Positions 1-9,231 of a stretch of 32,687 bases of DNA are shown piece after piece. The number at the start of each line of letters is the position of its first letter. Position 1 is the stretch's first letter. Location: positions 1-32,687 of the forward strand of contig JAQTXE010000008.1 in NCBI GenBank assembly GCA_028688935.1. Direction: 5' to 3'. Both the position numbers and the translations under genes were made by a program. Under the pieces are notes generated by a model. That model ran no database searches. It worked only from the letters and a program-made list of their open reading frames with translations, and was not told the DNA's origin. The DNA is from Syntrophales bacterium (GTDB taxonomy: Bacteria; Desulfobacterota; Desulfobaccia; Desulfobaccales; 0-14-0-80-60-11).

Positions 1-1
1 T

Positions 2-1099
2 ATGCCCACCCCGCAACACATCGTGGACAAACTCGTGGAAGCCGCGGGCAAGGCCGCCAATCACCGTTACTCCGCGTCCCGGGGGATCACCAAGCTGCGG
101 CTGGCCATCTCCGACTGGTACAAGCGCCGCTTCGACGTGGATATCGATCCGGAGACCGAAGCCATCGCCACCATCGGCGCCAAAGAGGGGCTCTCCCACC
201 TGGTGCTGGCCACGGTGGAGGCCGGGGACGTGGTGTTGGTGCCCAATCCCACCTATCCCATTCACGCGGCCTCGGTGGTCATTTCCGGGGGGCAGCTGGT
301 GAGTATCCCCCTGGCCCACGACCGGGATTTTTTCGAGGATTTGGAGACCATTACCGAACTCATCCGGCCCCGGCCGAAGATGCTCATCATCTCCTTTCCC
401 CACAATCCCACCACCAAGTGTGTGGACCTGGATTTTTTCAAGCGCATCGTGGAGTATGCCAATAAATACGGGGTGTTGATTATCCACGACTTCGCCTATG
501 CGGACCTGGTCTTCGACGATTATAAAGCCCCCAGCTTTCTCCAGGTGCCCGGAGCCAAGGAAGTGGGGGTGGAGCTCTTTTCCTTAAGCAAGAGCTACAA
601 CATGCCGGGCTGGCGCATGGGCTTCGTGGTGGGCAACCAGCGCCTGGTTCACGCCCTGACCCGCATCAAGAGCTACCTGGATTACGGGGTCTTCCAGCCC
701 ATCCAGATCGCCTCCATTATCGCCTTAAACGGGCCTTACGACTGCGTGCAGCAGATCGTGGCCACTTACAAGGAGCGCCGGGACGCGCTCTGCCGGGGAC
801 TGCATAATATCGGCTGGCGGGTGGAGCCTCCCAAGGGCACTATGTTCGTCTGGGCCCGCATCCCCAAGAAGTTCCGGCATCTCCTTTCCATCAATTTCTC
901 CCTGATGCTCATTGAGGAGGCCAAAACCGCGGTCTCCCCGGGCTTAGGGTTCGGGGAATGGGGCGATGAATACGTGCGCTTCGCCCTGGTGGAAAACGTG
1001 CAGCGCACCAACCAGGCCATCCGGGGCCTCCGGAGAGTGATGCGCATGAGCCCGGAAGAGATCGAAGTCATCACCCAAAAATACCAGAAAAAGGAATAG
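2..1099 (+). CDS. PLP-dependent class I/II aminotransferase (AlaC-like), N-terminus truncated by the window edge
   Basis: ORF with the aminotransferase PLP-Lys region ([21 protein letters not shown]) and PNPTYP motif. It begins at an internal '[11 protein letters not shown]' that normally follows about 30 residues of N-terminal sequence. Confidence 0.9.
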   Translation: MPTPQHIVDKLVEAAGKAANHRYSASRGITKLRLAISDWYKRRFDVDIDPETEAIATIGAKEGLSHLVLATVEAGDVVLVPNPTYPIHAASVVISGGQLVSIPLAHDRDFFEDLETITELIRPRPKMLIISFPHNPTTKCVDLDFFKRIVEYANKYGVLIIHDFAYADLVFDDYKAPSFLQVPGAKEVGVELFSLSKSYNMPGWRMGFVVGNQRLVHALTRIKSYLDYGVFQPIQIASIIALNGPYDCVQQIVATYKERRDALCRGLHNIGWRVEPPKGTMFVWARIPKKFRHLLSINFSLMLIEEAKTAVSPGLGFGEWGDEYVRFALVENVQRTNQAIRGLRRVMRMSPEEIEVITQKYQKKE

Positions 1100-1103
1100 C
1101 CCC

Positions 1104-2423
1104 TTGGTCAAAGTGGGACTCATCGGCCTGGGCACCGTGGGCTTAGGCGTGGCGCGGCTTCTTTCCGAGCGCCGGGAGATGCTGGCCCGGCGTCTGGGCC
1201 GGCAGCTGGTCCTGAAAAGGGCGGCGGAAATCGACCCAGAGCGCCGCAGCAAAGCGCCCCTGGCCCCGGGACAACTGACCGCCAGGGATAAAGATATCCT
1301 GGAAGACCCGGACATCGACATTGTGGTGGAACTCATCGGCGGCACCGACGTGGCCCGGGACCTGGTGCTTTCCGCCATCTCCCGGGGCAAGCACGTGGTT
1401 ACCGCCAACAAGGCCCTGCTGGCGCTGCATGGCAACGAGATCCTGGCCGCCGCGGCCCAAAAAGGTGTGGAAGTGGCCTTCGAAGCCGCGGTCTGCGGGG
1501 GGGTGCCCCTCATTCTGGCCCTGCGCCAGGGTCTGGCCGCCAACCGCATCCAGGAGATGTTGGGCATCTTAAACGGCACCTGCAATTACATCCTCACCCA
1601 GATGTCCCAATCCGGCATGTCCTATGACCAGGCTTTGGCCGAAGCCCAGGCCCAGGGCTTCGCCGAAGCCGATCCCACTCTGGACCTGGAGGGCATCGAT
1701 ACCGCCCATAAGCTGGCCATCCTGGTGAGCCTGGCCTACGCTACACCTTTGAACCTGGACCCCATTGCCGTGTCCGGCATCAGCAACCTGGACCCCCTGG
1801 ACCTGCAATTAGCCTGGGAGTTCGGCTACGCCATGAAACTTTTGGCTATCACCAGAAACGATGGCTCCCTGATCGAGGCCCGGGTGCATCCCACCTTGAT
1901 CCCCAAAGACCACATGCTGGCCAACGTCAGCGGCGCTTTCAACGCGGTTTACCTCACCGGCGACGCGGTGGGGCCCATCTTGCTTTACGGCCAGGGCGCC
2001 GGCATGATGCCCACGGCCTCGGCGGTGGTGAGCGACCTCCTGGATCTGGCCCGGAACCTGACCCGGGGCGCCAACCGGCGAGTGCCTCCCCTGGGGAGCG
2101 AAACCGCCCTGGAAACTCCCCGGGTGATCAAGCCCTTGGATGAAGTGGTGACCAATTACTACATCCGCTTCGCGGCGCTGGACCGCCCCGGGGTCCTGTC
2201 GCAAATCTCCGGCATTCTGGGAAACCACAACATCAGCATTGCCGCGGTGATTCAAAAAGGCCGGGAGGTCAAGGGCGCAGTGCCCATCGTCATGATCACC
2301 CACGAAGCCAAAGAAGCCAACGCCCGGCAGGCCCTCCGGGAGATCGACCTACTGCCGGTAGTCTCACCGCCCGCGGTCTTTTACCGCATCGAGGACCCCC
2401 ACCTCCACGCGGCCCAGATATAG
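1104..2423 (+). CDS. hom: Homoserine dehydrogenase with C-terminal ACT domain (TTG start)
   Basis: VGLIGLGTVGLGVARLL Rossmann motif, 'GILNGTCNYILTQM' and 'GFAEADPTLDLEGIDTAHKLAIL' signatures, C-terminal ACT-like 'YYIRFAALDRPGVLSQISGILG'. Confidence 0.95.
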   Translation: MVKVGLIGLGTVGLGVARLLSERREMLARRLGRQLVLKRAAEIDPERRSKAPLAPGQLTARDKDILEDPDIDIVVELIGGTDVARDLVLSAISRGKHVVTANKALLALHGNEILAAAAQKGVEVAFEAAVCGGVPLILALRQGLAANRIQEMLGILNGTCNYILTQMSQSGMSYDQALAEAQAQGFAEADPTLDLEGIDTAHKLAILVSLAYATPLNLDPIAVSGISNLDPLDLQLAWEFGYAMKLLAITRNDGSLIEARVHPTLIPKDHMLANVSGAFNAVYLTGDAVGPILLYGQGAGMMPTASAVVSDLLDLARNLTRGANRRVPPLGSETALETPRVIKPLDEVVTNYYIRFAALDRPGVLSQISGILGNHNISIAAVIQKGREVKGAVPIVMITHEAKEANARQALREIDLLPVVSPPAVFYRIEDPHLHAAQI

Positions 2424-2496
2424 AGTAGCCAGTAGCCAGTGGTCAGTAGCCAGGAGGTGTGGCCGGTCTTCTTCTGGCTACTGACTACTGGCCACT
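2424..2496. repeat. Heptamer-type array forming an inverted repeat (hairpin) directly after the hom stop codon
   Basis: AGTAGCC AGTAGCC AGTGGTC AGTAGCC AG. The 23-nt left arm (2431-2453) pairs with CTGGCTACTGACTACTGGCCACT (2474-2496) at 21 of 23 positions. Confidence 0.9.
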
Positions 2497-2511
2497 ATTA
2501 GAGGAGGCAAC

Positions 2512-2808
2512 ATGAAAGACTTTCTGGCCTTCCGCACCATGCTTACCCCCATCCTCATCCAGGCCGTCTTCTGGATGGGAGTGGTGATCTGCGTGATCGC
2601 CGGCCTGATCTACATTCTTTCGGGGGTCGGTCAATACGGCGGCGGTCCCAATGTCATAAAAGGAGTCATCCTGCTGTTCTTGGGGCCCATCGCCGTCAGG
2701 ATTTATTGCGAAATCCTGATTATCTTCTTCAGGATCAACGAGACTCTGACGGAGATCCAGCATACTTTGGAAGAAAAACGGGCTCCCCGGCAGGAGAAGC
2801 TATTTTAA
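2512..2808 (+). CDS. Small membrane protein, DUF4282-like
   Basis: Two hydrophobic helices and 'GPIAVRIYCEILIIFFRINETLTEI', typical of DUF4282. Preceded by a GAGGAGG Shine-Dalgarno sequence. Confidence 0.75.
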   Translation: MKDFLAFRTMLTPILIQAVFWMGVVICVIAGLIYILSGVGQYGGGPNVIKGVILLFLGPIAVRIYCEILIIFFRINETLTEIQHTLEEKRAPRQEKLF

Positions 2809-2824
2809 GCAGGATGAACCGCAA

Positions 2825-3292
2825 ATGCCTAAGGGGCCTAAATGGATCATACTGGTGGTTTTGGCGGGGTTGACCTTCGCCTGGGCCGCCCTGGCCCTGG
2901 CCGGAGATTTTCAACCCTATCCGGGGGCCCGGGTGGATGAGGCCGCCACCCGGAAAGCCCGCCAGGCCGCGCCCCAAAGCCCGCTGCAACCGGCCTCCTT
3001 GGTCCCCACCATCTATCTGACCGGCGCCCCTTTTGAGAAAGTCGCGTCCTTCTACCGGGGTCTGGCCCGGGAATACAAGATGCCCGGCAGCCGGGGCCCC
3101 CAAAAGCTCCCCGGCGGCCGGGAGCTTAAGCAGGCTTATTTTATCTTTGACGGCGCCAAAGACCTGACTACTTCCAGGCGTTGGGCCAAGGTGCAGCACC
3201 CCTATATCGGGGGGATGAAGATGGTGGGCCGCACGCCCCAATTTGAGGATATCCGGGAAGTAACGGTGATCATTTTCGCCGCAGGGAAATAA
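2825..3292 (+). CDS. Putative exported protein of unknown function
   Basis: N-terminal signal-like hydrophobic segment (WIILVVLAGLTFAWAALALAGDF). No recognised domain. Confidence 0.65.
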   Translation: MPKGPKWIILVVLAGLTFAWAALALAGDFQPYPGARVDEAATRKARQAAPQSPLQPASLVPTIYLTGAPFEKVASFYRGLAREYKMPGSRGPQKLPGGRELKQAYFIFDGAKDLTTSRRWAKVQHPYIGGMKMVGRTPQFEDIREVTVIIFAAGK

Positions 3293-3350
3293 GCAAACGT
3301 GAGGCAATTTAAGGGATTATTTTACCATTGAAGATAATTGAGGGTGCATA

Positions 3351-4586
3351 ATGCCGGGTTTAATAAAGAGACGTGAACAGGAAATAGCTGACGAACCGGG
3401 AATCAATAGTATCTTTTCTGATCGTATCTCCGACGTTCCCAGATCGTTTATTCGGGAAATACTGAAGGTGGCGGTGGATCCCTCGGTGATTTCCTTTGCC
3501 GGTGGCCTGCCGAACCGGGAATTATTCCCGGTGGCAGAAATCAAGCAAGCTGCCATCCGGGTTCTGGAAGAAAACGGCCAGGAGGCCCTGCAATACAGTA
3601 GAACCGAAGGATATCAGGAGCTGCGGCAATATATTTCCCAAAGCTATCTTGATAAGCATAATCTGGAGATCCCGGTCGAAAATATTTTGATTACCAACGG
3701 CTCCCAGCAAGGGTTGGATTTGCTGGGCAAGGTCTTGCTCAATAAAGAGGATGACATTGTTATCGAGGAGCCGGGATATCTGGGGGCCATCCAGGCTTTT
3801 ATGGTCTACCGGGCGACTTTTAATCCGGTGCCGGTCTCCGAGGAAGGCATGGATATTGGGCGCTTGGAGGCCATCATGTCCACCAAGGCCCCGAAATTGA
3901 TTTATAGCGTGCCGAATTTTTCCAATCCTTCCGGCATTTCCTACTCGGCAGACAATCGCCGGGCGGTGGCTGACCTGTTGAGAGATTCACATACCCTGCT
4001 GATCGAAGATGACCCCTATGGCGATTTACGGTTTGCAGGCCAAGAAAAACCCTCCTTTAAGCGGTTAATTCCTGACAATACCGTCCTGCTGGGCTCCTTT
4101 TCCAAAACCGTGGCGCCTTCGTTCCGGCTGGGCTGGATTGTGGCTCCGGACCGGATCATGGAAAAACTGGTGATCCCCAAGCAGGCGGCGGATCTGCATA
4201 CCAATAATTTTGCCCAGCACGTGATCTATAGGTATATTAAAGACAATGACTTTGAGGAGCACATCAAAAAAATTACTGTCGTCTATGGCAGCCAAAGAAA
4301 TGCCATGATCGAGAGCATCAGGCAATATTTCCCTGGGGAGATAAAGCATACCAACCCGGAGGGCGGCATGTTCCTGTGGGTCACTCTGCCGGAGCAGATG
4401 TCCTCCATGAAGCTGTTCGAAAGAGCTATTCAAGATAAGGTGGCGTTCGTTCCCGGGCATCCTTTCTATATCGATAGAAAGGAAGTTAACACCTTGAGGC
4501 TAAATTATTCTTGTGTAGATGCAGAAACCATCAAAATAGGCATCCAGAGACTCGGTCAGGCGATCAGGGAACAATTGGCGGCCTGA
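3351..4586 (+). CDS. PLP-dependent aminotransferase of the 2-aminoadipate/MocR-like fold type I group
   Basis: SFAGGLPNRELFP, QYSRTEGYQELR, NGSQQGLDLLGK, YSVPNFSNPSG, LLGSFSKTVAPSFRLGW motifs. Confidence 0.9.
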   Translation: MPGLIKRREQEIADEPGINSIFSDRISDVPRSFIREILKVAVDPSVISFAGGLPNRELFPVAEIKQAAIRVLEENGQEALQYSRTEGYQELRQYISQSYLDKHNLEIPVENILITNGSQQGLDLLGKVLLNKEDDIVIEEPGYLGAIQAFMVYRATFNPVPVSEEGMDIGRLEAIMSTKAPKLIYSVPNFSNPSGISYSADNRRAVADLLRDSHTLLIEDDPYGDLRFAGQEKPSFKRLIPDNTVLLGSFSKTVAPSFRLGWIVAPDRIMEKLVIPKQAADLHTNNFAQHVIYRYIKDNDFEEHIKKITVVYGSQRNAMIESIRQYFPGEIKHTNPEGGMFLWVTLPEQMSSMKLFERAIQDKVAFVPGHPFYIDRKEVNTLRLNYSCVDAETIKIGIQRLGQAIREQLAA

Positions 4587-4704
4587 CCCCTGAAGCCGCC
4601 GGGTCCCGCCGCCGCGGCCATTTCTTGCCTGAATAAGATACCAACACCCGATGCTTCGCCTCTGATCAGTTTCCTAATTGGCGTCCTAAAAAAAAGATGG
4701 AATC

Positions 4705-6015
4705 GTGGCCTTGAAGTATAAATTTTACAGTCCTTTTATTATTTGGTTCGGCATCTGGGTTTTTATCTGCCTGGTAATGTTTCTGATTGCCTCACAGGTG
4801 GAAAAATTCAACCAGCAAAGCAGCTTGGCCAGGGAGAGGTTGTTATGTTCCAGCCAACCATCCGGGCCATTTTCCCAACAGTTCGGTTTTTCTGCAGAAT
4901 CTCCGGGGCGCGGGCTAATTTTCCCGGATTACCGGCATCTGTTGAGACCGGAGCCGGGTTCCCCCCCCTTATCCATCTTGGAGTCCCCGGGCGCCAGCGG
5001 TAATGGGAGGAGGGACTTTTCCGCCGGGTCGCCGGAGTTGCCTTCTTTCCGGGAGAATTCGGGGGCACGGCGCTTTCTCTTGCAGGATTGGCAGAGTGCG
5101 ACCAGCGCCAAGCAAATTTTTACTTTCCTTAGTTATCTTTTGTTTGTGGTGGGCCTGGGGGCCATCTGTTTAATCTCCGCCATTTATCAGAATCATTTCC
5201 GCCGGGCCCAGGAAGAACAGTTCGAGGCGGAAATCGAAGTCCGGAATCTGCGCATCCAGGTGCTGGAACAAGGCCGCGAGGCCCTGGATCTGAAATTAAG
5301 ATTGCTGGACCAGGACCACGAGCGGGCTCTTCTTGCTGTCCAGGAGGCCCAGGAAAACATTCGGGACCTGGAAGAGAGGCTGCAATCCGAGACTGAACGG
5401 AACGAAGAGTTGCAGGTAGAGCTGCGCAAGGCCCTGCGTCAGGAAAGCCAAGCCCAAAAATTGCTCCTGGCCCTGGACCAGGACCGGCAAAAGCTGGCCG
5501 CGGAAAAGATGGACATCGCCTTCCGGCTGGCGGAAGCGGAAACGTCCGAGGAGGAAGACCGGTATAGCCGGAAACTCAAAAAGGTCAGGGGCAGGCTCCG
5601 GCTCCATCCCATTTGGCTCACTTCCCTGTACCCGGAATTGTCCTTTTCCCCCCGGGCCCTGCAAAATATCGGGGAAATTCAAGAAGTGACCGAAATTTTC
5701 CCCTCTCTGCCCGATGCCCTGGCCAAGATCAATAAAATCAGCCTCCAGGGTCTGTTGTCCGGAGAGAAGGTGCCCCCCAAAAGCGTGGCCCGCTTCGCCA
5801 CCCAGGAGTTGGAGTACTTCCAGGGATTTTTCTGGGAGTACCGCTTCTCCAGCGATGGGCGCATCTTTTTCGGGGTATCCAGATCCCGGACCTGGAACAT
5901 CGATACCATTTTGCTAAAGAGAAGATTTCCTGATAAAAAAGAGAAATACGACCGCTTTCTGGCCACGACCCTGGGTAAAGATAACCCGGACCTGCTGCCT
6001 GAGTTAATTTCCTGA
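4705..6015 (+). CDS. Membrane-anchored coiled-coil protein of unknown function (GTG start)
   Basis: Two hydrophobic segments (residues about 8-28 and 135-155) followed by a long heptad-rich Glu/Leu/Arg coiled coil and a C-terminal globular part. Confidence 0.7.
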   Translation: MALKYKFYSPFIIWFGIWVFICLVMFLIASQVEKFNQQSSLARERLLCSSQPSGPFSQQFGFSAESPGRGLIFPDYRHLLRPEPGSPPLSILESPGASGNGRRDFSAGSPELPSFRENSGARRFLLQDWQSATSAKQIFTFLSYLLFVVGLGAICLISAIYQNHFRRAQEEQFEAEIEVRNLRIQVLEQGREALDLKLRLLDQDHERALLAVQEAQENIRDLEERLQSETERNEELQVELRKALRQESQAQKLLLALDQDRQKLAAEKMDIAFRLAEAETSEEEDRYSRKLKKVRGRLRLHPIWLTSLYPELSFSPRALQNIGEIQEVTEIFPSLPDALAKINKISLQGLLSGEKVPPKSVARFATQELEYFQGFFWEYRFSSDGRIFFGVSRSRTWNIDTILLKRRFPDKKEKYDRFLATTLGKDNPDLLPELIS

Positions 6016-6033
6016 GACTGTGAGTTACTTAAC

Positions 6034-7230
6034 ATGAAATATGTCATTCTGGTGGGCGACGGCATGGGGGATTACCCCATTGCCGAACTGGGGGGGCGCA
6101 CCCCTTTGGAGGCCGCGGCTACGCCTCATCTGGACGAACTGGCCCGGCAAGGGGAACTGGGCTTGGCCCGCACCATCCCTGACGGCATGGAGCCGGGCAG
6201 CGATATCGCCAATCTCTCCATTATCGGCTATGATCCGGCCCGCTACCACACCGGCCGGGCGCCTTTGGAGGCCGCGGCCCTGGGGGTGGCCCTGGGGCCG
6301 GAGGAAGTGGCCTTCCGCTGCAATCTGGTGACCCTGCGGCAGGAAAAAACCGACATCTTTATGGAAGATTACGCGGCCGGGCACATCAGCAACGAAGAGG
6401 CCAAGGAACTGATCACCGCCCTGGACGCGGCTTTGGGCAAGGACGGCCGCCGCTTCTATCCGGGGGTGAGCTACCGGCATCTGTTGGTCTGGCGGGAAGG
6501 CCGGGCCGACTGGCGCACCTACCCTCCCCATGACTGGACGGGCCGGGAAGTGGGCCAACTAATGGTGGAAGACGGGCCGGAGCGCCCTTTGTGGAAGTTG
6601 ATCCGGGAGTCCTGGGCCGTTCTCCAGGACCAGGAAGTCAACCGCCGCCGCCTGGCCCAAGGCAAAAAACCGGCCACCTCCATCTGGCTCTGGGGCCAGG
6701 GCCGCCCCCCGCAGCTGCCCACCCTGGAGGAGCACTTCGGGCTCACGGGCGCGGTGATCTCGGCGGTGGACCTCATCCGGGGCATCGGCCTCTACGCCGG
6801 CCTGAAGCCCATCCTGGTGCCCGGCGCTACGGGGTACCTGGACACCAATTACGCCGGTAAAGTGGCCGCGGCCCTGGAAGCGCTCAAAACCATGGACCTG
6901 GTCTTCATCCACGTGGAGGCTCCGGACGAAGCGGGCCACAGCGGCGAGCTGAAATTAAAGCTCCAGGCCATTGAAGATTTTGACGCTAAAGTGGTGGGGC
7001 CTTTGGCGAACGGCCTCAAAACTTTGGGAGACCATCGCCTCCTGGTGCTCTGCGACCATTTCACTCCTATTGCCGTGCGCACCCACACCATGGAGCCGGT
7101 GCCTTTCGTCCTGTTCGACTCCCGCATCAACGGGGACCAACTCCAGTTTTACACCGAAAACGATGCCCGGGAAACCGGGCTGCTCCTGGAACAGGCCGCG
7201 GACTTGCTGCCGCGCTTGCTGGAGCGGTAA
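6034..7230 (+). CDS. Cofactor-independent phosphoglycerate mutase, archaeal ApgM-type; candidate alternative homoserine kinase by genomic context
   Basis: Alkaline-phosphatase superfamily motifs: MKYVILVGDGMGDYP, GSDIANLSIIGYDP, VFIHVEAPDEAGHSGE, LLVLCDHFTPIAVRTHT. Confidence 0.9.
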   Translation: MKYVILVGDGMGDYPIAELGGRTPLEAAATPHLDELARQGELGLARTIPDGMEPGSDIANLSIIGYDPARYHTGRAPLEAAALGVALGPEEVAFRCNLVTLRQEKTDIFMEDYAAGHISNEEAKELITALDAALGKDGRRFYPGVSYRHLLVWREGRADWRTYPPHDWTGREVGQLMVEDGPERPLWKLIRESWAVLQDQEVNRRRLAQGKKPATSIWLWGQGRPPQLPTLEEHFGLTGAVISAVDLIRGIGLYAGLKPILVPGATGYLDTNYAGKVAAALEALKTMDLVFIHVEAPDEAGHSGELKLKLQAIEDFDAKVVGPLANGLKTLGDHRLLVLCDHFTPIAVRTHTMEPVPFVLFDSRINGDQLQFYTENDARETGLLLEQAADLLPRLLER

Positions 7231-7241
7231 AGAATCTCACG

Positions 7242-7273
7242 CCAAGGCGCAAAGACGCCAAGGCGCAAAAATT
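7242..7273 (+). repeat. Short 16-nt tandem repeat (ACGCCAAGGCGCAAAG-type)
   Basis: Two adjacent copies of (c)ACGCCAAGGCGCAAA(G/A) just after the apgM stop codon. Confidence 0.7.
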
Positions 7274-7330
7274 AAAACAGGGACACAGCCAAACTGAGCC
7301 CCTGCTTTTTCATCCAACTTTATAAATGTG

Positions 7331-7352
7331 GAACAGCCGCCCTCGGCTGTTC
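7331..7352. repeat. Perfect inverted repeat GAACAGCCG-CCCT-CGGCTGTTC
   Basis: 9-bp perfect arms with a 4-nt loop, between convergent apgM and the cache-domain gene. Confidence 0.75.
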
Positions 7353-7359
7353 ATGGTCC

Positions 7360-7821
7360 TTATCGATAGACCCCCACGCCGATATAGAGGTCTCCCACCC
7401 GCTGCAAATAGGTGGATTTTTTCTCGATTTTCTTGGTGATGGGGTTCAGGTATTTATAGGTCTGCCAGGTAGGGTTGCTTTTTCGGAGCAACTTCAGGCG
7501 CTCCTTGGTGATATAACGGCCATCCGGGTCTTTAAGGTCCATCAGGTCCTTGCCGACCAATTCGGGCATGGTGCAATGGGCCAGGCAGTGGCCCTGCATA
7601 TCGCCGGCGAAGACATAAAGGTCCTTGTCATGGAATTGCCCCTTGGGGTTGTTAAACTCCGCCAGGGCCTTTTCCCGGCCGTGGGTTTTAAGATAGGCTA
7701 CCGCCTTCTTCACCATGGCCACGGCTTCCTCTTTGGTGCCTTTATCGGCAGCCGGGGCCGGGTGTACGCCCCAGGCCAAAACCAAAAGGCCCAGTAGAAC
7801 CGCGATCTTTTTCAAACGCAC
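7360..7821 (-). CDS. Exported cache-domain protein (single Cache, sCache_2-like)
   Basis: Signal peptide; 'VKKAVAYLKTHGREKALAEFNNPKGQFHDKDLYVFAGDMQGHCLAH...VGKDLMDLKDPDGRYI' is characteristic of single-cache domains. Confidence 0.85.
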   Translation of the reverse strand: MRLKKIAVLLGLLVLAWGVHPAPAADKGTKEEAVAMVKKAVAYLKTHGREKALAEFNNPKGQFHDKDLYVFAGDMQGHCLAHCTMPELVGKDLMDLKDPDGRYITKERLKLLRKSNPTWQTYKYLNPITKKIEKKSTYLQRVGDLYIGVGVYR

Positions 7822-7873
7822 CTCCCCTCCTGGCCGGTAAAGACCTCCATCCTGCTGGTGGCCTCTATCCTTG

Positions 7874-8997
<1,124 letters not shown>

Positions 8998-9009
8998 AAA
9001 GCTTTATTT

Positions 9010-9061
9010 GGTGGAACAGGCTTTCCAGCCTGTTCCGCCCAGGAGGGACGCCTGGGCCACC
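9010..9061. repeat. Compound palindrome: outer stem GGTGG/CCACC enclosing two perfect hairpins
   Basis: GGAACAGGCT-TTCC-AGCCTGTTCC (9013-9036) followed by GCCCAGG-AGGGACG-CCTGGGC (9037-9057). Confidence 0.75.
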
Positions 9062-9180
9062 AGAGCAAGTGGCGAAGAATCAATCTTTAAATACGAGATT
9101 CTTCACTTCGCTACGCTCCGTTCAGAATGACACGCAAATGACTTTTTACAACTTTTCTGAATAATTAATAATTTTTCTTA

Positions 9181-9231
9181 CTGCCACTAACTACTGACTA
9201 CTGACCCCTAACCCCTGATCCCTGTCCCCTA
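9181..9231. repeat. Degenerate heptamer array abutting the secDF stop codon
   Basis: ACTAACT ACTGACT ACTGACC CCTAACC CCTGATC CCTGTCC CCTA. The last CTA is the complement of the secDF TAG stop. Confidence 0.85.
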
